In this document: in pieces, positions 59,446-64,000 of the stretch
Layout of the letters: every line of letters begins with the position of its first letter
How positions within the stretch are numbered: the stretch's first letter is position 1
DNA from: CAYUUR01 sp052034685
Lineage (GTDB): Bacteria > Patescibacteriota > Saccharimonadia > Saccharimonadales > CAYUUR01
Length of the DNA stretch: 64,000 bases
Assembly (NCBI GenBank): GCA_052034685.1
Contig: JBPOIH010000007.1
Coordinates: 62,001 to 126,000, forward strand
Direction of reading: 5' to 3'
The notes under the pieces: model-generated
Database searches by the model: none
What the model saw: the letters and a program-made list of their open reading frames with translations, nothing else
Told to the model about the DNA's origin: nothing
Made by a program: the position numbers and the translations under genes

Positions 59446-60291
59446 ATGAGTAAACCATCGGTAAAACTAAAAAACTATCAACGGGTCTATGACTACTACG
59501 AAAAGCGCCGCCAAAACCCCGGCGCGGCGCGACGTCGCCATACAGTTCTCGCAAGGCTATTCAAGCCCGTTATACATGAGCTAAACCCAGAGTTGAGCGC
59601 ACAAATTAATGAACTCCGCGAACGCGGCACCCAGTTTGTAATTGCTGGCAACCACGTAAGTGATGTTGACCCAGTTATCATGGCGAGCCTAACGCGCCAT
59701 TATCCGCCCCTGGCACACCTCGAGGGCAACACATTTATACCAAGCAAAAGTACGCTGTTTAAACATCGTTTTGTTCGCTGGTTGATTGATGACCTCGGCG
59801 CAACGCCACAATTCCGCACCAAAGATGTCGGTCGGAACGGAGAACCGCTGCCCGACGATGTCAAACAGTTACGAAACGCGGGACGTAAACGGTCATTCTT
59901 AATGGCACGTAGCAAACTTGAAAAGCAACGCCAAAACATGGGTATTTACCCAGAGGGCGAGCGTAATGGCGAAGAGCGTGATCGAATAAGCAAGATTGGC
60001 TTTGGACTTGGCGAGATGATCTGCAATCTTGACCCTTCTGTAGAGATTGCCATCATCCCAATCGCCGTACACTACGGCAACGAAAGAAAACGACGCTTTG
60101 GCAGTATTCCGCTACTTGGTGCTGTCGAAAGAATCTGGCATGAGCACGACCCAGATGTAACCCTTGGTAACATCATTCTTGGACCATTCCAACAACCTTC
60201 TGACTTTGAACCGCTGCTCCGTGACGGCATGCAAGAAACGCTCGACTATTCAATCGAACAACGCGCTGCACGCTTCGCAGAAGCAGCGTAA
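59446..60291 (+). CDS. PlsC-like 1-acylglycerol-3-phosphate acyltransferase
   Basis: 281 aa from ATG 59446. Motif I NHVSDVDPVIM (NHxSxxD; catalytic His and Asp), motif III GIYPEGERNGEERD (xPEGxR) with ISKIGFGLGEM following, and a basic N-terminus. The glycerophosphate acyltransferase family esterifies lysophosphatidate. No TM is obvious, so the membrane link would be peripheral. Its substrate in a lipid-poor Patescibacterium is an open question. Confidence 0.85.
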   Translation: MSKPSVKLKNYQRVYDYYEKRRQNPGAARRRHTVLARLFKPVIHELNPELSAQINELRERGTQFVIAGNHVSDVDPVIMASLTRHYPPLAHLEGNTFIPSKSTLFKHRFVRWLIDDLGATPQFRTKDVGRNGEPLPDDVKQLRNAGRKRSFLMARSKLEKQRQNMGIYPEGERNGEERDRISKIGFGLGEMICNLDPSVEIAIIPIAVHYGNERKRRFGSIPLLGAVERIWHEHDPDVTLGNIILGPFQQPSDFEPLLRDGMQETLDYSIEQRAARFAEAA

Positions 60292-60350
60292 GTCTTCTTC
60301 ATTCATGTTGCCCAGCCAGCACAGCGCGAAGCAGCTTGATCATGAAGGTA

Positions 60351-60379
60351 TTGCATTTTATATATTTTTGTGCTATTAT
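60351..60379 (+). promoter_or_regulatory. Near-consensus promoter, leaderless
   Basis: TTGCAT (60351-60356), exactly 17 nt, TGC-TATTAT (60374-60379, extended), then 6 nt to ATG 60386. Confidence 0.7.
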
Positions 60380-60385
60380 ATGTGA

Positions 60386-60895
60386 ATGACCACACCTGAG
60401 TTTAGATCTCTAGGAGAAATACAAGTTCAGCCAGACGGCCAAAACCTTGTTCCTGTTGCAGTTCACCCTGTTACAGAGCTAGGTATTGTTCATGACGAAG
60501 ACGGCAATTCACTACACCAAGTTACCTTTGACAGAACAGTACGGGTTGAGGAACGCTTCCAGTACGAGGGTACATGGTACCGACAATATGCATACGTACC
60601 GCAATCAGAAACTATCGTGACAGATAACTCACTTACTGCCCGCTATATGTTAGTTGGCGATGTTGTAGTGGAGCGCAAGGCCCACGGCTCAGCGCTCATT
60701 GATGGCATGGTTGAGTTATCCGAAGAACTCGAAGAAGCACTCAACGACTCCGATATCGACGCACGCGCGATTGCCATAAAAGCAGCGCTTGGCCACATTC
60801 AGCGTTCAGTCATAGAGAACTATCGCCCAATCGTTGACAAACAAGGTCGTTTTACGGTCAACCCAAAACCCGTCCTCGTTGGCAAAACTAATTAG
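60386..60895 (+). CDS. Unknown 169-aa protein
   Basis: 169 aa. Beta-rich N-terminal half (VAVHPVTELGIVHDEDGNSLHQVTFDRTVRVEERFQYEG) and an acidic helix (VELSEELEEALNDSDIDARAIAIKAALGHIQRS). No TM or signal. No family recognised. The strong leaderless promoter argues that it is really expressed. Confidence 0.6.
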   Translation: MTTPEFRSLGEIQVQPDGQNLVPVAVHPVTELGIVHDEDGNSLHQVTFDRTVRVEERFQYEGTWYRQYAYVPQSETIVTDNSLTARYMLVGDVVVERKAHGSALIDGMVELSEELEEALNDSDIDARAIAIKAALGHIQRSVIENYRPIVDKQGRFTVNPKPVLVGKTN

Positions 60896-60906
60896 CTTCA
60901 GGTCGC

Positions 60907-61413
60907 CTACTTCCAGCCGCCTTTGACGCGGATGCTTTTGATAATCAGCCCGTCTAGTAGCAGGTGGCTAAAGTACCCGGCCACCGCTGCACCGTATATC
61001 AGCAGACTTGTCTCGCCGACTTGCTGTGATGACAAGTACGACACCAAAACAATCGGCAACGGAACCAAAAACATGGCAATACGGCTATGCGTCCAGCCGC
61101 GGTGCGTGCCAACTATTGGCGTCATTGCCAGTAGCCCCAATATTGCAGCTGCTGCATAGTAGCCAAATATTATAAGCAATACGTCAGCAACGAATGCTAT
61201 GACAAAGAATATATCCTGCGCCTTAGAATTAGTATCAACATCTGGCCACAGCCCAAACAGCACTGCCACCACATACACCGCTACCAGCAGCTGCCAGTCA
61301 CCCGCCAGCACCGAACTGTCCGGTAAGCCCCGCCCTGGCAGTAGGTAGTAGCCAGCTGACACCACCGTGCCAGCCAGCACACCACCCACCACATGCCCTT
61401 TGTAATTTGCCAT
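60907..61413 (-). CDS. YdjM-like membrane-bound metal-dependent hydrolase
   Basis: 168 aa, about five TM. Metal motifs: LFGLWPDVDTNSKAQD (DxD), THRGWTHSR (HRGxTHS) and SHLLLDGLI (SHxxxD), the LexA-regulated YdjM family layout. Function unknown; related to membrane-associated hydrolases. TAGAAT ends 6 nt before the ATG. Confidence 0.85.
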   Translation of the reverse strand: MANYKGHVVGGVLAGTVVSAGYYLLPGRGLPDSSVLAGDWQLLVAVYVVAVLFGLWPDVDTNSKAQDIFFVIAFVADVLLIIFGYYAAAAILGLLAMTPIVGTHRGWTHSRIAMFLVPLPIVLVSYLSSQQVGETSLLIYGAAVAGYFSHLLLDGLIIKSIRVKGGWK

Positions 61414-61419
61414 AAGCTT

Positions 61420-61425
61420 ATTCTA
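61420..61425 (-). promoter_or_regulatory. -10 of YdjM-like gene
   Basis: TAGAAT on the minus strand, 6 nt before the ATG. Confidence 0.35.
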
Positions 61426-61446
61426 ACCGATTGTCGTCATTTCTCC

Positions 61447-61734
61447 TTAGTTAGCTGTATTATCCCAGTCACAAGTAACAGAGAACCAAGATGGTGACTC
61501 ACCATAAGAACCATCACCACGTGAACTATATGCCCAGCACTCCATCTCCGTACCATCTGGCTTTGTCATGTCAAAGAACTCACCGTTTGCTTTGATTTCC
61601 TCAATTGTTGGTGGTTCTTTTTGTCCTTCGTAGGTGCTACAGCCTGCAAGCAATGCTGCCCCACCCAGACAACCAGCTACGACAGTATTACGCAGCCAAT
61701 TGCTGCTTTGATTTGCTTCTATATTTTGGTACAT
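61447..61734 (-). CDS. Small lipoprotein-like protein
   Basis: 95 aa. After a polar start of ~14 residues comes WLRNTVVAGCLGGAALLAGCST, a hydrophobic segment ending in a lipobox (LLAGC, Cys ~32). The mature part has two further Cys (MECWAYSS, VTCDWD). AGGAGG precedes the ATG by about 9 nt. The role is unknown. Confidence 0.65.
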   Translation of the reverse strand: MYQNIEANQSSNWLRNTVVAGCLGGAALLAGCSTYEGQKEPPTIEEIKANGEFFDMTKPDGTEMECWAYSSRGDGSYGESPSWFSVTCDWDNTAN

Positions 61735-62005
61735 TAAAAAGCGCCTCCTACACGCTTGAATAAGTGATTCGCCTTAGTCTGCGATTGCTTAGTCAAGACA
61801 GGAACGCTTGCTTTTTGATTGGCGTGATGTCTAGTTTTGGGACAATGCTGTTTCGGTGGTCGCCAAAGTCACTGTATGCTTACTTGCGCCCAGAATTGTA
61901 ATTCCGTAATTGAGTATTATAGGACGTTTACCCCACATGTCAATGGCGCGCTATCCACATTAACCCAGGGTGAAAGGGATGATAATAGAACTGCTCAGGG
62001 TCAAA

Positions 62006-62215
62006 ATGAGTTATTCATCGACATTTCAAATTCCAGAAGAAAAGTACTGGGAACCGAAGGCAATTTTAGAAGCAGAACACGGTAAAGAATTCCCAATTGA
62101 AGATGTACGAGAGATAGCTGATGAACTTGTTGGGCTATATCAGCTATTAATGCGGAGTGAGTCAAATCAGCAAATAATAACGAGAACTTCTAATTCTGTT
62201 GGTAGAAGTTTTTGA
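62006..62215 (+). CDS. Small ORF, probable mobile-element or regulator-associated protein
   Basis: About 69 aa from ATG 62006 (an in-frame ATG at 61970 is possible). Helical core PKAILEAEHGKEFPIEDVREIADELVGLYQLLMR resembles small proteins often found next to recombinases or in integrated elements, but this is from memory of the pattern, not a search. It ends 26 nt inside the end of the convergent gene. Confidence 0.4.
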   Translation: MSYSSTFQIPEEKYWEPKAILEAEHGKEFPIEDVREIADELVGLYQLLMRSESNQQIITRTSNSVGRSF

Positions 62216-62819
62216 CGAGGAGCTTAACTGCTGGGTCGTCATATTTTTTGAATGTCCAGGAGTTGTATCTTTTCGCTACACCACTTTTCGGACCATTGTA
62301 TTTGTAGTGTTCCAGTAAAACTAGCAGATCCTCATAGAATTGCCTGACATCGAGTTGAATCACGCAGCTTCTATTTCGAGGATCCTTATCAAGTCTCAGT
62401 AAATGATATCTCCCATCTAAGAAGCCAATGCTCCAATAAATTGATATATTACCAGCATAAATTGAGCGAGGTTCGTCAGTATGTAGCAGAGAATGACGAA
62501 ATAAGTGGGCAAGGATCGCTCCTTTACCCGAATATTCGTTACTAATTTTCGCCATGTCTACATCAATAAAAGTTTGTAGATTGTCATTATTGCTTGATCC
62601 GTGAATGAGGTCACCGATCGATTCTGCAACCGGGAAAAGCTCACGTGCCAACAGCCAGAATGGACTATAGTCCTGCGAGGAGCTTATAAGTTCCCACAAT
62701 GGTTCAAGATCATGGATTAGTCGACCTTGAATCATTGAATAGGCATCGTAAGCGTTATTAACAATTCTTTGTACAGGCAATTCGCTATTCCTTATGGGCT
62801 GGAGGGGTCGGAAAGACAA
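62190..62819 (-). CDS. Unknown 209-aa protein
   Basis: 209 aa; in-frame overlap of 35 nt with the upstream PD-(D/E)XK-like gene suggests coupled translation. Mixed composition, no TM, no signal: RNSELPVQRIVNNAYDAYSMIQGRL, an AILAHLFRHSLLHTDEPRSIYAG segment, and a basic C-terminus (KYNGPKSGVAKRYNSWTFKK). No family recognised. Base composition is AT-richer than the genes to the left. Confidence 0.6.
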   Translation of the reverse strand: MSFRPLQPIRNSELPVQRIVNNAYDAYSMIQGRLIHDLEPLWELISSSQDYSPFWLLARELFPVAESIGDLIHGSSNNDNLQTFIDVDMAKISNEYSGKGAILAHLFRHSLLHTDEPRSIYAGNISIYWSIGFLDGRYHLLRLDKDPRNRSCVIQLDVRQFYEDLLVLLEHYKYNGPKSGVAKRYNSWTFKKYDDPAVKLLVKNFYQQN

Positions 62820-64000
62820 CTACTTGGCCCGCGGTAGTCTCAAGTGCTTTTCTACAAGCTTCTTTGAAAGTTGTATCATCGTGGTGATCTTGGAGATAGA
62901 CTGCTAGGGGGTAGAGGCTGTGCGTTGAAACCAGCGCAGTACCAAGACGTTTTGCATTAAGTAAGCATTTTTCGGTAAATTCTACTCCGCGGCTTTCTGG
63001 GTTAGTAAGCCTAAAACCATTGCCGAATAGTATTCCCTTTGCAGGCTGAGTGACTTCCTCACGTTCAAAATCTTCGCCAATATTTGACTCTAACTGACGA
63101 AATTTAGATATGTTTATTGCAGAATTGTCCTTGCCCTCTGCCTCACCAATCATTCTTAAATTATCGGGGCTTACTACTACATGGTCGATCTCTAAATCTC
63201 CCTCGCGGAAGTTGCCAACTTCGTATCCTAGGAGTTTCAGCGCTTTCTCAACCGCTTGCTCAAGGAGTGGACCCGTTTCGTAAAGTAGCGCCTGATAAGT
63301 AAGAGACTCGTCGATTTGCTGTATCTTGAGCTGCCGTGAGACCTTGATCTTCTCTATTTTTGCGTCCAGGGCGTTCACTTCCTTTTTCAAACTTGAAATA
63401 AGTTCAGGCGTCTGTGCCTTATCGAGCCAGTCTGGAGCGGGCGTTGCACTCGATTCATTACGCAACACACCATCTATCCCTACAAGCTGCTTCTTCAATG
63501 ACGTTGCAAGGCCCATTCCTTGCTTAGTCCATACTTCTTCGTCCTTTGAGTTCGTCTCATAGAGTTGAGAAAGGTTGAAATATGGCAGCAACACAAGGTT
63601 ACCTGGCATGTCTTTCAGCCGAACTACCGCGCCTAACGGGCTATTTCCGGTTCTAGTAACGCAAATTTTTCGTGTTTGTGTATCAGGGAGCATCGCCCGA
63701 TACGAAATATGATCCTTTAGTGATTCAAGAAGCCCTGCAAACCTCGTATCAATTACCTTAATCTTAACTCCACTCCCGTTTCTTATCTTTACGGAAAACG
63801 GCAGAGCGTCATAGTTGCTTATGGGAGTAGTATGGAATGTTCTTGAGCCTTTGCTGGAAGTTGATCCTGTAGCCCCCTGGTCTTTCTTTTCCGCGTTAAG
63901 TAGTATAAACACTGTTTTGCCATCTGCCACAGCGTCACTTAACTCTCTTCTCCAGTGTGATATTGACTCTGTTGCGCGTTTCGTTCCATCAATACTGATG
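62785..64000 (-). CDS. Partial gene: predicted PD-(D/E)XK nuclease-like protein
   Basis: The frame is open to the window edge (past a GTG at 63930), so the N-terminus is missing and at least 404 codons are present. N-terminal part: KTVFILLNAEKKD and TTPISNYDALPF; then a coiled coil (~SLKKEVNALDAKIEKIKVSRQLKIQQID); then LLEQAVEKALKLLGYEVGNFREGDLEIDHVVVSPDNLRMIGEAEGKDNSA. The last has the D...(E)xEGK spacing of a restriction-type nuclease fold (E in LEQ, D of EIDHV, E-x-E-G-K). May be a defence or DNA-processing protein; the function is unproven. Confidence 0.55.
   Translation of the reverse strand, partial: ISIDGTKRATESISHWRRELSDAVADGKTVFILLNAEKKDQGATGSTSSKGSRTFHTTPISNYDALPFSVKIRNGSGVKIKVIDTRFAGLLESLKDHISYRAMLPDTQTRKICVTRTGNSPLGAVVRLKDMPGNLVLLPYFNLSQLYETNSKDEEVWTKQGMGLATSLKKQLVGIDGVLRNESSATPAPDWLDKAQTPELISSLKKEVNALDAKIEKIKVSRQLKIQQIDESLTYQALLYETGPLLEQAVEKALKLLGYEVGNFREGDLEIDHVVVSPDNLRMIGEAEGKDNSAINISKFRQLESNIGEDFEREEVTQPAKGILFGNGFRLTNPESRGVEFTEKCLLNAKRLGTALVSTHSLYPLAVYLQDHHDDTTFKEACRKALETTAGQVVVFPTPPAHKE

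Noticed and set aside
61837..62085. 82-aa open frame on the plus strand upstream of the small helical ORF
   Set aside because: Cys/Asn-rich, no Shine-Dalgarno, overlaps the more protein-like frame; judged non-coding. The gap 61735-62005 otherwise shows nothing firm.
1..64000. Recoding of UGA (as in some Patescibacteria)
   Set aside because: TGA ends many genes at conserved C-termini and makes ATGA overlaps with real starts; no in-frame TGA was seen inside conserved domains.
1..64000. tRNA or rRNA genes, CRISPR arrays, insertion sequences
   Set aside because: Gaps are short; no cloverleaf, no regularly spaced repeats and no transposase-like frame was found by eye. A small tRNA missed by eye cannot be wholly excluded without tRNAscan.

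Overview
The window looks like a chromosomal segment of a Candidatus Saccharibacteria (TM7) or closely related Patescibacteria genome. This rests on gene content, not on a database search: transketolase split into two genes, a compact carbon core (pentose-phosphate genes, class II aldolase, GAPDH, pyrophosphatase) with no classical phosphofructokinase in view, a gatC-gatA-orf-gatB operon, pilin-like small secreted proteins, many single-TM hypothetical proteins, very tight gene packing and roughly 45-50 % GC. TGA acts as a normal stop (for example tktN, fur, ftsX-like), so the UGA-recoding Patescibacteria lineages are excluded. No rRNA, tRNA, CRISPR array, insertion sequence or prophage was seen, and no stretch above about 300 bases lacks a gene; the longest gap is 61735-62005.

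Layout. 1-14 kb: end of a SpoU-type rRNA methylase, a CAP-domain membrane protein, dnaE, three small envelope proteins, galU, a MOSC protein, an HD hydrolase, the gat operon, an alpha/beta-hydrolase-like gene and a metallophosphoesterase. 14-21 kb: uvrB, then a six-gene run (418-aa unknown, LOG-like protein, anchored protein, three tandem prepilin-like paralogues). 21-29 kb: the carbon cluster, read leftwards as gap, small membrane protein, rpiB, rpe, tktN, a 40-codon ORF, tktC, then fba-pfkB on its own promoter; ppa and a GDPD-like gene lie beside it. 29-44 kb: a flavin reductase/cytochrome b5 pair, a thiol-redox and folding run (FKBP, glutaredoxin, thioredoxin reductase), an ABC exporter, a MacB-type ABC pair with a queuosine-precursor transporter, and pheS-pheT. 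44-54 kb: a YajQ pair, two tandem GH63-like hydrolases, NDH-2 coupled to VKOR, RmuC with a GIY-YIG protein, a Fur-family regulator divergent from a ZIP transporter, PAP2, and a diacylglycerol-kinase-family gene that has no ATG/GTG/TTG start. 54-64 kb: membrane proteins (MauE-like, DUF2207, YggT), two uncharacterised soluble proteins, an acyltransferase, and an AT-richer end carrying a candidate PD-(D/E)XK protein that may be accessory.

Expression logic. Many first-of-operon genes carry a -10-like hexamer (TATACT, TACAAT, TATAAT) ending only 5-8 nt before the start codon, which predicts leaderless mRNAs. Downstream genes instead use strong Shine-Dalgarno sites (AGGAG) or ATGA, GTGA, TAATG or TGATG overlaps. 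The gap and fba promoters share the 11-mer GCTTGTGCTTG (plus-strand reading), which suggests common control of the two carbon operons.

Function names come from reading motifs by eye. Entries called unknown are open frames with plausible starts whose family I do not recognise.
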